This document shows, piece by piece, positions 1-9,108 of a stretch of 64,000 nt of DNA (positions within the stretch are counted from its first letter, which is position 1; every line of letters starts with the position of its first letter). The translations under genes and the position numbers were made by a program. Origin of the DNA: Nocardia niwae NBRC 108934 = DSM 45340 (GTDB taxonomy: Bacteria; Actinomycetota; Actinomycetes; Mycobacteriales; Mycobacteriaceae); contig NZ_BDCK01000019.1 in assembly GCF_001613465.1 (NCBI RefSeq), positions 1 through 64,000 of the forward strand. Direction: 5' to 3'. The notes below the pieces were generated by a model, which saw only the letters and a list, made by a program, of their open reading frames with translations, was not told the origin of the DNA and searched no databases.

Positions 1-1119
1 GACGGTGAACGAGGTTGCCGGTGTGGCACCGAAGGTGACCGCGGTGGCTCCGGTCAATCCTGTTCCGGTGAGCACGACCGTCGTTCCGCCCGCCGCTGGT
101 CCGGAATTCGGAACTACCGAGCTCAGAGTGGGCACGGCGACATAGGTGTAGGGGAGTCCGTTGCTGGTGCCACCACCAGTGGTGACGGTGACCGGTACCG
201 TCCCCGTTCCCGCGGGTGCGACCGCCGTGACCTGCGTGTTGGAATTGACCGTGAACGAGGTCGCCGGCGTGCCACCGAAAGTGACCGCGCTGGTGGTGGA
301 CAGCCCCGTGCCGGTGAGCACGACCGTTGTGCCGCCGGTGACCGGCCCCGAACTCGGGTTGAGCGACGTGAGGCTGGGAATTCCGGCATAGGTATAGGAG
401 ACGCCATTGCTGGTTCCACCCGAGCCGGTGACGGTGACCTGGACAGTACCGGGCGACCCGGCGGGGGCGGTGGCCGTGATCTGGGTCGGCGAGTTGACGG
501 TGAAAATGGCTGCGGTGCTACCGAACCGTACCGTCAGCGGGCCGGTGAAGTTGGTGCCGGTTATCACGACACTATTGCCGCCCGCCGCGGGTCCCGCGGT
601 CGGCGAGATGGACGTGATGGTCGGGACGATGACGTAGACGAAGGTGACCGGGTTGCTGGTACCGCCCGGCCCGGTCACGGTGATCGACGCGATGCCGGTC
701 CCGGCCGGGGACACGGCGGTGATCTGGGTGTCGGAGTTGACCGTGAACGAAGTGGCCGGTGTGCTACCGAAATTGACCGCGGTGACTCCGGTCAGGCCCG
801 AACCGGTGAGGGTGACCGCCGTTCCACCCGAGGACGACCCTTGGCTGGGACTGACACTGCTCAGGGAGGGAACAGGCAGATAGGTATAGGAGACCCCGTT
901 GCTGGTCCCGGCTGCGGTGGTGACGGTGACCTGGACGGTACCTGCCGACCCGGCGGGCGCGACGGCCGTGATCTGGGTGGGCGAGTTCATGGTGAATGTG
1001 GTTGCCGTGGCGCCGAATCTGACCGTTGTGGGACCGGTGAATCCGGTGCCGGTAATCGTGACGCTGGTGCCCCCGGTCGTCGGCCCTGACGTGGGAGCGA
1101 TGGAAGTGATCGTAGGCAT
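1..1119 (-). CDS. IPT/TIG-repeat protein, C-terminus outside window
   Basis: The frame is open from the ATG at 1119 to the window edge (373 codons), so the C-terminus is missing. It consists of nearly five tandem IPT/TIG immunoglobulin-like repeats of about 80 residues, each with P-[ST]-[IL]-[ST]-S, G-G-T, T-G-[ST]-G, F-G, A-V-A-P-A-G and G-G-T-S-N-G cores. The start is fixed by an AGGAGG ribosome binding site 7 nt upstream. There is no signal peptide: repeat 1 begins at residue 2. Repeats 1 and 3 (V-R-F-G, S-P-T-Q-I-T-A) are a different subtype from 2, 4 and 5 (A-T-S-F-T-V). TIG repeats usually serve adhesion or protein binding; the role here is unknown. Confidence 0.85.
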   Translation of the reverse strand, partial: MPTITSIAPTSGPTTGGTSVTITGTGFTGPTTVRFGATATTFTMNSPTQITAVAPAGSAGTVQVTVTTAAGTSNGVSYTYLPVPSLSSVSPSQGSSSGGTAVTLTGSGLTGVTAVNFGSTPATSFTVNSDTQITAVSPAGTGIASITVTGPGGTSNPVTFVYVIVPTITSISPTAGPAAGGNSVVITGTNFTGPLTVRFGSTAAIFTVNSPTQITATAPAGSPGTVQVTVTGSGGTSNGVSYTYAGIPSLTSLNPSSGPVTGGTTVVLTGTGLSTTSAVTFGGTPATSFTVNSNTQVTAVAPAGTGTVPVTVTTGGGTSNGLPYTYVAVPTLSSVVPNSGPAAGGTTVVLTGTGLTGATAVTFGATPATSFTV

Positions 1120-1438
1120 GGCGGAGCCTCCTAATCGCTGTGGTGCTGGTTGCTCTGCACCGGATCGGTGCACGACTCGATTTGCGGCCCGCTCTTCCAT
1201 TAACGCCCCACGACTGATTGCTGGGCAATGTGCCTGCGATCCGTTTTGGTCCGTTTTGGATGCCGGTGATGGAGACGAGAGCGGCTCGTGAAGATGCGTC
1301 GCTCCCGCGAGACCAGTTCCTCGTGTGCCCGGTCCAGGTCATGCCTCTCGATCGGTATTTCCGGTTCACGCTCGGTAGGTTGTCGGGTCGGTCATCATGT
1401 CCGCCGTGGCAGCGACTGTCGGTGATCGATATCCGGTT
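1120..1438. other. Intergenic, upstream of the TIG gene
   Basis: It holds the AGGAGG site of the minus-strand TIG gene at its left end. I saw no convincing gene in the rest. Confidence 0.4.
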
Positions 1439-1683
1439 CTGACGGACGACCAGCGGAACTGCCCGAGCTGCTGTTGCCGGAATCTGATGGCGGAGTGGGC
1501 CGTAACTGCTCCGACAACCGCCCGGTAGTGGAGGAGAATTCGTTCCGGTTGCGGGCCGGGATGTCGTGGCCGGACCTGCCCGAGGCATTCGGTCCATGGC
1601 AGACGGTATGGGAACGTCACCGTCCTTACGCCGCCGACGGCACCTGGGATCCAGTGCTGGTCGCATTGACGGGCGTTGGCTGA
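1439..1683 (+). pseudogene. IS5-type transposase N-terminal remnant
   Basis: The translation matches the N-terminal domain common to IS5-group transposases: L-T-D-D-Q near the start, then L-L-P-E, then R-A-G-M-S-W-P-D-L-P-E, F-G-P-W-Q-T-V-W and R-Y/P-A-A-D-G-T-W-D. The opening L-T-D-D-Q lies in a different frame from the rest, so there is a frameshift near 1455-1470. The frame then stops at 1681-1683 after about 80 residues, and the DDE catalytic region is absent. I saw no terminal inverted repeats. It is a decayed insertion-sequence fragment. Confidence 0.75.
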
Positions 1684-1987
1684 TGGACAGGCAACCTCGA
1701 AAGGGGCCAAGCGTGTTCGACTGGGCGGTGGCGTCGTGGTGCAGAACCCCGTCGCCAGTATCGGCGCGGAAAGCGATGTCGTGGACTGGCTGCCGTCCTA
1801 TGGGGCGATGCAGGCTTCGACCTCGGCCGGGTTCTCCGGCACCACCCCATTGCCGGTTCTGGCCGTGCAACTGGTTTGGTTCACCGCGAGCGTTCTGGTC
1901 GGGCTGGTCGCTTTCCATCTGCGCACCCGTTCGGCTCTGAAAGCCACGATGCCGATCGGCGAGCCCGGTCAGCCGGCGAAGCAGTGA
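1676..1987 (+). CDS. Small putative membrane protein
   Basis: This is an open frame of up to 103 codons. GTG codons at 1736 and 1739 are likelier starts than the TTG at 1676, which overlaps the transposase remnant; an A/G-rich AAAGGGG lies at 1700-1706. The only clear feature is one hydrophobic stretch rich in V, L, A and F near the C-terminus, followed by basic residues. A strong hairpin directly downstream supports it being a transcribed gene. I do not recognise the family, and it may be part of a gene cut by the IS5 insertion. Confidence 0.35.
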   Translation: MADGQATSKGAKRVRLGGGVVVQNPVASIGAESDVVDWLPSYGAMQASTSAGFSGTTPLPVLAVQLVWFTASVLVGLVAFHLRTRSALKATMPIGEPGQPAKQ

Positions 1988-1993
1988 GCGGTG

Positions 1994-2029
1994 TCCCGCA
2001 CGACCCACCATCTGATGGATCGTGCGGGA
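1994..2029. terminator. Bidirectional terminator hairpin
   Basis: Perfect 10-bp inverted repeat, TCCCGCACGA at 1994-2003 and TCGTGCGGGA at 2020-2029, with a 16-nt loop. It lies between two convergent reading frames (stops at 1987 and 2057). Confidence 0.65.
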
Positions 2030-2056
2030 GGTCTGCTCGCCTCGGCAACACGGGTC

Positions 2057-4090
2057 CTACGGCCCGGTAGGCGCCGAGTTGGCGGCCGGGTAGTAGTAGA
2101 GCTCACGGCGCAAGCATTCCAGGTCCGGCGCTGCGGAAGCTGAGGTTTGCGTGTGCCGATCGCTCTGATTCACCCACAGCGTCACTTGTGCGACGACCTC
2201 GTACATCGACGCGTGCTTTCTTCCCTGGCCCGGCAGGCCGGGAAGCACGCGCAGCAGCGCGGGGACGTAGCGGATCATCGTCTCGAGCTGGGCGCGATGT
2301 TCGGTCACTTGGCGCTGCACCTGCTCGACGGCTTCGGCACGGCTGCAGCCGGTTTCGTGACGGATGGCCCGGACCAGGTTGTAGGGGACGCGGTCGGCCT
2401 CGTCCCGCTCCAGCCCCGCCAGGTCGTTCTCAGCGAAGGTCACCCAGAAGGCGAGTTCCTCGAGACGGCGGAGCACGGGGTGGTTGCGCAGCCTCGACGG
2501 CAGTTCCCGGTCCTGGTACACCTCCATGCAGGCGATGCCGGTTTCGAACCCGCTGGTCGACCTCCGCAGCGGCAGATAGTCGGCCGTAGGGGGGATGTAG
2601 CCGTCGATGCGATGGTGCGCTTCGCGTTCGGCCGCTTCGAACCACTCCTCGAGGCTGTCGAGGAACCGCTGCTGCCAGCGGCTGCTGCGGCCCGCGCGTA
2701 GGCGCGGCCACAAACTCGCCCACGCCGTCGCGATCGCACCCCGCCTGGGCGCCTGCGGATCCTGACGCAGCATCGCCACCAGACCACGCCGCAACGCGGT
2801 GACGGCTTGCGGGTCGATCAACTGCGGATCCTCGAACAGGTCATCCCACACAAAGGACAGCACAACCATGCCGACGAAGGTCTGTTCACGTGCCGGATCC
2901 GCTGCAGGGGCCACGATCTGTGCCGGAATCCGGAGCGCTCCTGTCCACCGGTGGTAGTCGACCTCGGCCGCCGAGCGGACAAGGCCGGTGTCCACCAACC
3001 AGCTCTCCAACCACGACATGGCCTGCGGAGAGACCACCTCGCGGTGGGTCTGGGGTGGCCGCATCGACTGCCGTGGGACCGCGGCACCGGGAGTGCGCCT
3101 ATCAAGGAGGGACCGGACATAGGCGGTCATCGCGTGGCGGGCGCTCGGGTCGACGGGCAGGTCGGCGAGTCGACCGGCGGCCTGGTCCATGAAATCCTCG
3201 GCGACCGCCTGTGCTTCGTCCACGGCCCCGGAGGCCAGGACGAGCCCACGAGCACGGGCGGCTTGCTCACGCGTCATTCTGCTGCGCAGCAGGCGGGCAA
3301 GGTCGCCGTCGCGGGCAGCGGCGCGGATCACGGGCAGGGTGTAGATGCCCTCGGGCAGATCCGCGTTGACGGGTTTGCCCATTTCTTCGGCGGTCGAGGT
3401 CAGATCGAGGATGTCGTCATACAGCTGGTAGGCCAGCCCGAACCGGCGGCCGAACCCGGCCAACGCTTCTTCATCCTCCTCGGAGCGGCCGGCCTGCATC
3501 GCGCCGACCCGGCAGGCCAGCGACAGCAGCGCCGCGGTTTTGCCGTCGATCGACTCCAGGTAGGACTTCTCGCTGCGGGAGGCCACATACTGGTCGGCGG
3601 CCTCGAGCACCATGCCCGCGACCATCTGCTCACTGACGATCGCCCCTGCGAGCCCTTCCCGCTGCCCGAGTTCGATCAGGATGCGCCCGCCCGCGGTCGT
3701 CACCGAGTCTCCACCCAATACGGCCATGTGCGAACCCCACACCGCGTTGGCGTTGGGACGCCCGCGACGCTGGTAGGCGTGATCGATGACGTCGTCGTGG
3801 TACAGCGAGCCCAGATGCAGCAACTCCACGGCGGCGGCGGCGCGCACGGCCCGCTCGTCGGCCGGGATCGCGGGATCGGTGAGCAGGTAATACGACAGCA
3901 GGGTCAGGGTGGGGCGAACCAGGCGGCGTGAGGTGCCGGGTCCTTCGTCGGTGAGGGCGGTCAGCTCTGGCCTGCCCTCGAACTGCACGGGTCCGAGAAC
4001 GTCACGGACGCGGTCGAGGTCCGCCTCCAGATGCGGGAAGACAGCGGAATCGATTTCACGTGGCACGCAAGCACTCCTGACTGGGTACAT
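2057..4090 (-). CDS. Prenyl diphosphate synthase - class I terpene cyclase fusion
   Basis: This is a 677-residue two-domain protein. Residues about 10-335 are a trans-isoprenyl diphosphate synthase with both Asp-rich motifs, DDVID (99-103) and DDILD (225-229), and G-K-P at 238-240. The residues 4 and 5 before the first motif are small (S95, G94), a feature of enzymes making longer chains. Residues about 355-650 resemble a class I terpene cyclase: DDLFED at 416-421, a pyrophosphate-sensor pattern R510/S513/G514 about 45 residues before an NSE-like motif, and NDLAGLERDE at 555-564. The NSE is atypical, with Gly at the usual Ser and D-E at the usual Glu. One polypeptide could therefore build and cyclise a linear diphosphate. 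The ATG at 4090 has AGGTGA only 3 nt away, while a GTG at 4066 has AGGAG at 7 nt and is the better start. It is monocistronic and reads away from the polymerase gene. Confidence 0.85.
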   Translation of the reverse strand: MYPVRSACVPREIDSAVFPHLEADLDRVRDVLGPVQFEGRPELTALTDEGPGTSRRLVRPTLTLLSYYLLTDPAIPADERAVRAAAAVELLHLGSLYHDDVIDHAYQRRGRPNANAVWGSHMAVLGGDSVTTAGGRILIELGQREGLAGAIVSEQMVAGMVLEAADQYVASRSEKSYLESIDGKTAALLSLACRVGAMQAGRSEEDEEALAGFGRRFGLAYQLYDDILDLTSTAEEMGKPVNADLPEGIYTLPVIRAAARDGDLARLLRSRMTREQAARARGLVLASGAVDEAQAVAEDFMDQAAGRLADLPVDPSARHAMTAYVRSLLDRRTPGAAVPRQSMRPPQTHREVVSPQAMSWLESWLVDTGLVRSAAEVDYHRWTGALRIPAQIVAPAADPAREQTFVGMVVLSFVWDDLFEDPQLIDPQAVTALRRGLVAMLRQDPQAPRRGAIATAWASLWPRLRAGRSSRWQQRFLDSLEEWFEAAEREAHHRIDGYIPPTADYLPLRRSTSGFETGIACMEVYQDRELPSRLRNHPVLRRLEELAFWVTFAENDLAGLERDEADRVPYNLVRAIRHETGCSRAEAVEQVQRQVTEHRAQLETMIRYVPALLRVLPGLPGQGRKHASMYEVVAQVTLWVNQSDRHTQTSASAAPDLECLRRELYYYPAANSAPTGP

Positions 4091-4380
4091 CGGTCACCTA
4101 TAAACACCGTCGATCATGACACTTTGACACCACCACCCCGCGGAAGATGTTGGTATCAGCCAATTTCGACGTTCACGGTCACTATGGCGATGACCAGCCG
4201 GCAGTGCCTTTGGGCGACGAACACCTCGACCCAATGGGGCTGCCGCACTGAGCTATCGGTGGCCGCCCGGCCGGTCACCGCCGCGGAACTGACCGAGGCG
4301 TACCGGGCGAATGCCAGGCGCTGCCATCGAACAGGGGCCACGCGATTGACCGGTGCCCGGTGGTGGGGGAGGGTGGAGCG

Positions 4381-5355
4381 ATGGCGGGAGGCGAGCTGCG
4401 TCACGGGGTCGAACTGTCCAATCTCGATCAGCCGTTGTTCGACGAGGCCGAGGCGAGCAAACGGGACCTGGTGGACTATCTGGAGTTCGCCGGGGAACGG
4501 TTGCTGGATGTGCTGCGTGGACGGCCGCTCTCGGTGGTACGGGTGCGGCCGGGACAGGAGCCGTTCACGCAGAAAAACCTCCCGAAGTACACGCCGGAGT
4601 GGGTGGCGCGGACGAAGGTCTGGGCGGAGAGTTCGCGGCGGGAGATCACCTACGCGCTCTGTGACGACCTGCGGACCCTGATCTGGTTCGGTAATCAACG
4701 GGCGGTCGAATACCACCCGACCTTGTTCCTCGCGGATTCCGCACCGGAACCCACGCATCTGGTGCTTGATCTCGATCCCTCACCGGGGCAGGCCTTTGCC
4801 GATGCCGTGGCAGGTGCCCGGCTGATCCGGGAAGCGCTGGCTGCGGACGGGTTGTCCGGTGCGGTGAAGACGAGCGGTTCCAAGGGATTACATGTGTTCG
4901 TGCCGGTGGTCCCGGGAATCGATGTCGAGGACGCGGCCGCGGCGACGCGGGCCGTGGCGGCGCGAGCCGAGCGGATCGATCCTTCGATCGGCACGACAGC
5001 GTTCATCAGGGAAGATCGCGGCGGCAGAGTTTTTCTGGATGCCACCCGTGCGGGCGGCGCCACCGTGGCCGCGGCCTACAGCCCGCGTATCCGGCCGGGC
5101 GTTACCGTGTCCTTCCCGCTGCGCTGGTCGGACCTCGACGACGTGACGCCGGCCGATTTCACGCTGCGTACGGTGCCGGGCCTGATCGGTGACGACGATC
5201 CCTGGTCGACGGAAATGCCTGCCCCACAGGAACTTCCCCGAGACCTTGTCGAGGAGGGGCATACGATTCCGGTTGCCAGGGTGCAGGCCATGCATGAAGG
5301 CAAACGGCGCGCCCGCGCACGTCGCGCGAGTACGGATACCCCGCCTACCGGCTGA
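4381..5355 (+). CDS. Stand-alone LigD-type DNA polymerase (prim-pol) domain protein
   Basis: This 324-residue protein matches the polymerase domain of bacterial NHEJ ligase LigD (archaeo-eukaryotic primase fold), which fills gaps and adds nucleotides at broken ends. Visible hallmarks are the metal-binding D-x-D in L-D-L-D-P (D130, D132), S-G-S-K-G-L-H with H171, and T-Q-K-N-L-P-K-Y near residue 55. Ligase and nuclease domains are absent; stand-alone copies are common in mycobacteria and relatives. An ATG at 4360 exists, but the ATG at 4381 has a GGTGGAG site and fits the family start. No ku or ligase gene is nearby. It converges with the small secreted-protein gene. Confidence 0.85.
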   Translation: MAGGELRHGVELSNLDQPLFDEAEASKRDLVDYLEFAGERLLDVLRGRPLSVVRVRPGQEPFTQKNLPKYTPEWVARTKVWAESSRREITYALCDDLRTLIWFGNQRAVEYHPTLFLADSAPEPTHLVLDLDPSPGQAFADAVAGARLIREALAADGLSGAVKTSGSKGLHVFVPVVPGIDVEDAAAATRAVAARAERIDPSIGTTAFIREDRGGRVFLDATRAGGATVAAAYSPRIRPGVTVSFPLRWSDLDDVTPADFTLRTVPGLIGDDDPWSTEMPAPQELPRDLVEEGHTIPVARVQAMHEGKRRARARRASTDTPPTG

Positions 5356-5385
5356 CACCGATTCGGCGCCGCCGCGGCGCGGATG

Positions 5386-5595
5386 TCACGCGAGACAGAT
5401 CAAGAACGCGTTGACGTTGACGGCGGGCGGAAGGATCAGGGGTAAGCACGGCGGGGCGGAGAACCCGGCCATGGCCTCGTGTCGTTGCTCCGTGACGGGA
5501 GCGGGCGCGGTTTCGGCGGTGGCCGCGCCGGAAGCGGCGGCGATGGCGGGGGCTGCTGTCAGTGCGGCCACCCCGGCATACAACTTCTTGTTCAT
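5386..5595 (-). CDS. Small secreted protein
   Basis: This 69-residue protein starts with M-N-K-K, followed by a hydrophobic alanine-rich core and an A-x-A-type cleavage region near residues 22-28, which is a typical Sec signal peptide. The mature part is short, with two Cys, and ends in N-A-F-L-I-C-L-A. The ATG at 5595 has GAGG 6 nt upstream; upstream extensions of the frame lack a signal peptide. Short exported proteins of this type are frequent in Nocardia, and no function can be assigned. Confidence 0.6.
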   Translation of the reverse strand: MNKKLYAGVAALTAAPAIAAASGAATAETAPAPVTEQRHEAMAGFSAPPCLPLILPPAVNVNAFLICLA

Positions 5596-6114
5596 GACGA
5601 ACCTCGCTGTCGTCGTGCCGGGCCCCTGCCCGGCCGTTCGGCTGGTGACGGATGCTCGCGCCGCCGGAGCGATCGGCCCGGCGACAGGGCGGGATAACGC
5701 ACCCCCGCTCTCATCGATTACCTCGCTCCTGGAGGAGCTTCGCAAGGGGGCGTCGAAATCGAGTTCGGCTCGAGGTCACTGCGAGTGGATCATTCTCGAA
5801 AAGGAGAATATTGATCTCGAAGATCCGGGGGAGGGCGTTGATCTTCGACCTCGCACGGCCAACTGGAGAAGGCGTGGGACGAGCCGGATGGGCTGAATCT
5901 GCACAGGCCCGCCGCGCAGCGCCAACGGTGACCGTGCCTGCGCAGGGCAGTGAAACAGTAGCGAGCAGATATCTGACACCAGATGGATTCATAGTGGAGT
6001 AATCGTGTTACTCTACGGTAGGTCAGCGGCTGTGAGGTGTCTCATGCTGAACAGCTATCGCGACCGAGATCACTCCGGCGACGACGCCGGGTGGAGTTCA
6101 CGGAGAGTTAATCG
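5596..6114. other. Divergent intergenic region
   Basis: It separates the small secreted-protein gene from the lipase gene. The part from 5760 to 6010 is richer in A/T than its surroundings and probably carries promoters. I saw no convincing gene, and no regulatory site could be fixed. Confidence 0.4.
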
Positions 6115-7452
6115 ATGCAACGACAGCATGGGCGTTCTCGGGTGGGGTGGCGGCGCTGGGCCGCGCCGGTGGCGGCGGCGGTGGCCGTGGTGTGCGCCGC
6201 CGTGGTGACCGGGGTGGGCCTGGACACGCGAGAGGCCGCGGCCGCCCCGGTCGGCGACTTCTACGTCCCGCCGGCGCAGATTCCGGCGGAACCGGGCGCG
6301 ATCATCAAGACCCAGCCGATGACCCTGTTCGCGACACCGCCGACCGACAAGGGATGGCCGGGCAAGGCGCAGCACGTCATGTACGCCTCACGACTGCAGG
6401 ACGGGTCACCGGTCGCGGTGTCCGGAACGTTCATCGATGCCACCGGTCCCTGGCAGGGGCCCGGGCCGCGCCCGACGGTGGTCATCGGTCCGGGCACCTC
6501 CGGCCAGGGCGACCGCTGCGCGATGTCGGTTGCGTTCTCCACCGGAGTCACGGTGTTCAACGACCCCTCGCCGGGGCTGTCGGCCAATCAGGAACTGCCT
6601 GCCTCCGCGGTGTGGAGCGGGCTGGGGGCGCGAGTGCTGGTGACCGACTACATCGGACTGGGCACACCGGGAATTCACACCTATGCCAACCGGATCGAAT
6701 CGGCGCATGCCGTCCTCGACGGCGCCCGCGCCGCGAACAACCTCGCCGGAGTCGGTCCGGACACCCCGCTGGTGCTGTGGGGTTACTCCCAAGGCGGCGG
6801 CGCCACCGCGGCAGCGGCGGAGCTGCAACCGGAGTACGCGCCCGAGCTCGCCTTGAAAGGGACCTGGGCCGGTGGGCCGGTCGCGGACCTGGCCGCGATC
6901 CTGGAACGCATCGACGGCTCGCTCATCAGCGGCGCCATCGGATTCGCGATCAACGGTCTGCTCGCCCGGTATCCCGAACTGCAGAAGGCGGTCGACCGTG
7001 TGACCAGCCCCGCCGGGCGCGCGATGCTGGAGACCCTCAGCGACGAATGCATCGGCGACATCATCACCCGGCACGCCTTCATGAAAACCGGCGCGATGAC
7101 CAACGACGGCCGCTCGCTGACCGAGCATCTGGCCGCCATTCCCGAGGCCGCTCCCGTCCTGGCCGAAATGCGCATCGGCAACCGCACTCCGGCGACGCCG
7201 GTGCTGATCACCAGCGGCCTGAACGACGACACCGTGCCCTACGGCCAGGCGCGCAGGCTCGCCGAAGACTGGTGTGCGAAAGGCGCTACGGTCACCTTCC
7301 GCACCAACGACCTGCCGCCGATCCTGCCCGGCGCCACCATCCCGAACCATTTCGGACCCGAGATGATCGACGGCTTCGGTCCCGACAACGCGATCACCTA
7401 TCTCTTGGATCGCCTTGCCGGAAAGCCTGTCTCCGGCTGCAGCATCGACTGA
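6115..7452 (+). CDS. Secreted LIP-family lipase/esterase
   Basis: This 445-residue protein has an N-terminal Arg-rich segment and a hydrophobic helix (about residues 17-37), then A-A-A-A-P, consistent with export. The mature part is an alpha/beta hydrolase of the secretory lipase (LIP) family, widespread in mycolata and acting on acylglycerols or other esters outside the membrane. The nucleophile is S225 in G-Y-S-Q-G; D371 or D372 (N-D-D-T-V-P) and H412 (P-N-H-F) complete the likely triad. A strong terminator follows directly, so it is probably a single-gene transcript. It is distinct from a second LIP lipase at 40.2-41.4 kb. Confidence 0.85.
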   Translation: MQRQHGRSRVGWRRWAAPVAAAVAVVCAAVVTGVGLDTREAAAAPVGDFYVPPAQIPAEPGAIIKTQPMTLFATPPTDKGWPGKAQHVMYASRLQDGSPVAVSGTFIDATGPWQGPGPRPTVVIGPGTSGQGDRCAMSVAFSTGVTVFNDPSPGLSANQELPASAVWSGLGARVLVTDYIGLGTPGIHTYANRIESAHAVLDGARAANNLAGVGPDTPLVLWGYSQGGGATAAAAELQPEYAPELALKGTWAGGPVADLAAILERIDGSLISGAIGFAINGLLARYPELQKAVDRVTSPAGRAMLETLSDECIGDIITRHAFMKTGAMTNDGRSLTEHLAAIPEAAPVLAEMRIGNRTPATPVLITSGLNDDTVPYGQARRLAEDWCAKGATVTFRTNDLPPILPGATIPNHFGPEMIDGFGPDNAITYLLDRLAGKPVSGCSID

Positions 7453-7474
7453 ATCCTTCTCTGCCGCAATAAAA

Positions 7475-7514
7475 GCGGGCCCGTTATCCGAGAACTCTCG
7501 GATAACGGGCCCGC
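7475..7514 (+). terminator. Strong intrinsic-type terminator
   Basis: Perfect 19-nt inverted repeat, left arm 7475-7493 and right arm 7496-7514, with GCGGGCCCG at its base and CTCGG near the loop, followed by TCGTTT. It begins 22 nt after the lipase stop codon. Confidence 0.85.
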
Positions 7515-7523
7515 TCGTTTCGT

Positions 7524-7794
7524 GTGGTGGTTGCGGCGGCGACGGCGAATCCGCGACCACCGGCAGTTCCCGCCGGACGGCGACGTCTTCGACATCCACC
7601 GCGACACCCGTCGGCACATGTCGTTCAGTGTGGACACGCAGTATTGCCTCGGCTCGGCGCTGGCACGCCTGGAGGGCCGGATCGCGCTGGAGGAGATCCT
7701 CGCGCGGTTCCCCGAGGGGGAAGTCGACTTGGCGAACGCGAGACTGTCGCCCACCTCGACCGTGCGCGGCTGGGAAACGTCAAACTCTCAGTGA
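7524..7794 (+). pseudogene. Cytochrome P450 C-terminal remnant
   Basis: Only the last 85 or so residues of a bacterial P450 remain. V-V-A-A-A-T-A-N reads in one frame, then D-V-F-D-I-H-R-D, R-H-M-S-F-S, Y-C-L-G-S-A-L-A-R-L-E and the conserved C-terminal P-T-S-T-V-R-G continue in another, so there is a frameshift near 7550. In the heme-ligand loop, the usual F-x-x-G-x-H-x-C-x-G reads F-S-V-D-T-Q-Y-C-L-G: Gly and His/Arg are replaced by Asp and Gln. The I-helix and ExxR regions are missing. It cannot encode a working enzyme. Confidence 0.8.
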
Positions 7795-7997
7795 AATTTC
7801 AGGCTGCAATCGACGCATAAACGATGCATTCCGCGGCGATTGGTGCAAGACTTCCTGGAGTGGGCGTCCGATCGTGCGGCCCTCCTTCCGGGGGGCGCGT
7901 GGACGCGGTGGTGGCCGTTCCGGCCTGCCACGTGCGGTTCGGCACTCGCGCGTAATGACAAACCACGACCGCCGAGGTCACATCGAAGGAAACGACC

Positions 7998-8663
7998 ATG
8001 CGACACACGAAACGATCAGTTCTGCTGGCTACGGCCATCACCGCCGCCGTCCTGGGAGCATCGGCCTGCTCGGACGACAGTGACGAGTCCTCCGCGACCT
8101 CGACCACCACTGCGGCGATCAAGACGACATCGGCGGCGGCATCGTCCCCGTCGGCGGCAACGCCCGCGTCGACTCCCGTCGGCCCTGGCTGCGCCGCGTA
8201 CGCCGAGCAAGTGCCGACCGGGCCCGGTTCGGTGACCGGCATGGCGACCGAACCCGTGTCGGTCGCCGCGTCGAACAACCCGATGCTCACCACGCTCGTC
8301 GCCGCTGTATCCGGTCAGCTCAATCCGCAGGTGAACCTGGTCGGCACCCTCGACGGAGCGCAGTTCACCGTCTTCGCGCCGGTCGACGCCGCCTTCGCCG
8401 AGGTCGATCCCGCGACGATCGAAACGTTGAAGACCGATTCGGCCGCGCTCACCAAGCTCCTCACTTATCACGTGGTGCCAGGCCGAGTGGGGCCGGGTGA
8501 GATCGCGGGGGACCACAAGACCGTCGAGGGCTCCACGGTCACCGTGACCGGCAGCGGTGACAACCTCGAAGTGGGCGATGCCGGTGTGGTCTGCGGTGGA
8601 CTCCAGACCGCGAACGCCACCGTGTACCTGATCGACAAGGTATTGACGCCCCCTGCGGCATGA
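7998..8663 (+). CDS. Fasciclin-domain lipoprotein, Mpt70/Mpt83-like
   Basis: This 221-residue protein has a signal peptide ending A-S-A-C (C24, a slightly atypical lipobox), a Ser/Thr/Ala-rich linker (25-60) and one fasciclin (FAS1) domain with the blocks [10 protein letters not shown] and L-T-Y-H-V-V-P-G-R. Mycobacterial homologues Mpt70 and Mpt83 are cell-surface or secreted antigens thought to mediate adhesion. The ATG is supported by AAGGA 8 nt upstream. In mycobacteria these genes are under SigK control; an ECF sigma-factor operon begins about 450 bp downstream, but a link is only a guess. Confidence 0.85.
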   Translation: MRHTKRSVLLATAITAAVLGASACSDDSDESSATSTTTAAIKTTSAAASSPSAATPASTPVGPGCAAYAEQVPTGPGSVTGMATEPVSVAASNNPMLTTLVAAVSGQLNPQVNLVGTLDGAQFTVFAPVDAAFAEVDPATIETLKTDSAALTKLLTYHVVPGRVGPGEIAGDHKTVEGSTVTVTGSGDNLEVGDAGVVCGGLQTANATVYLIDKVLTPPAA

Positions 8664-9108
8664 CGTGGCCGACCTCGGGCGGGCTCGGGTGGGTGATATC
8701 GACCGCTCGCTCGCCGCCCGGCGGGGAGCGGGCAGGCAGATATTTCGATGCACGAACGTTGCAGTGTAGTCGAGAATGATTCCGGTACGCTCGGCGGTGC
8801 CCGATCGCTCCGCCGGGCGGGGCGGAGCGCACCCACGCCATCGCCCACCGGGCTGTGCCCGAGCCGCGCGCGACACCGCCCCGGGAAATGCTCGCCGTTC
8901 GCAGGTCTCGGCCATCGCTCGACGCTACGACCGGAGAATCGGGCGGAGCATCCGAATATCTCCGCGGCTGCCGAGCCGGCGACCGGTTCGGGGAGCGGTG
9001 CTTCGAGCTCGGCACGGTGTGCTGAGATGCGGTGTGAATCCTTTGGCGACCTCCGGCCCTCTCATAGATGTGCCGGCAACCGGGTCGGCACGGATCGAGG
9101 AGGTTGTC
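8664..9108. other. Intergenic, upstream of the sigma-factor operon
   Basis: No convincing gene. GAGGAGG at 9097-9103 serves the small ORF that follows. The region presumably holds the sigma operon promoter, which I could not place. Confidence 0.4.

Noticed and set aside
161..1291. Short plus-strand open frames across the TIG region
   Set aside because: They are mirror frames of the repeat-coding minus strand; the repeat period explains their regular spacing.
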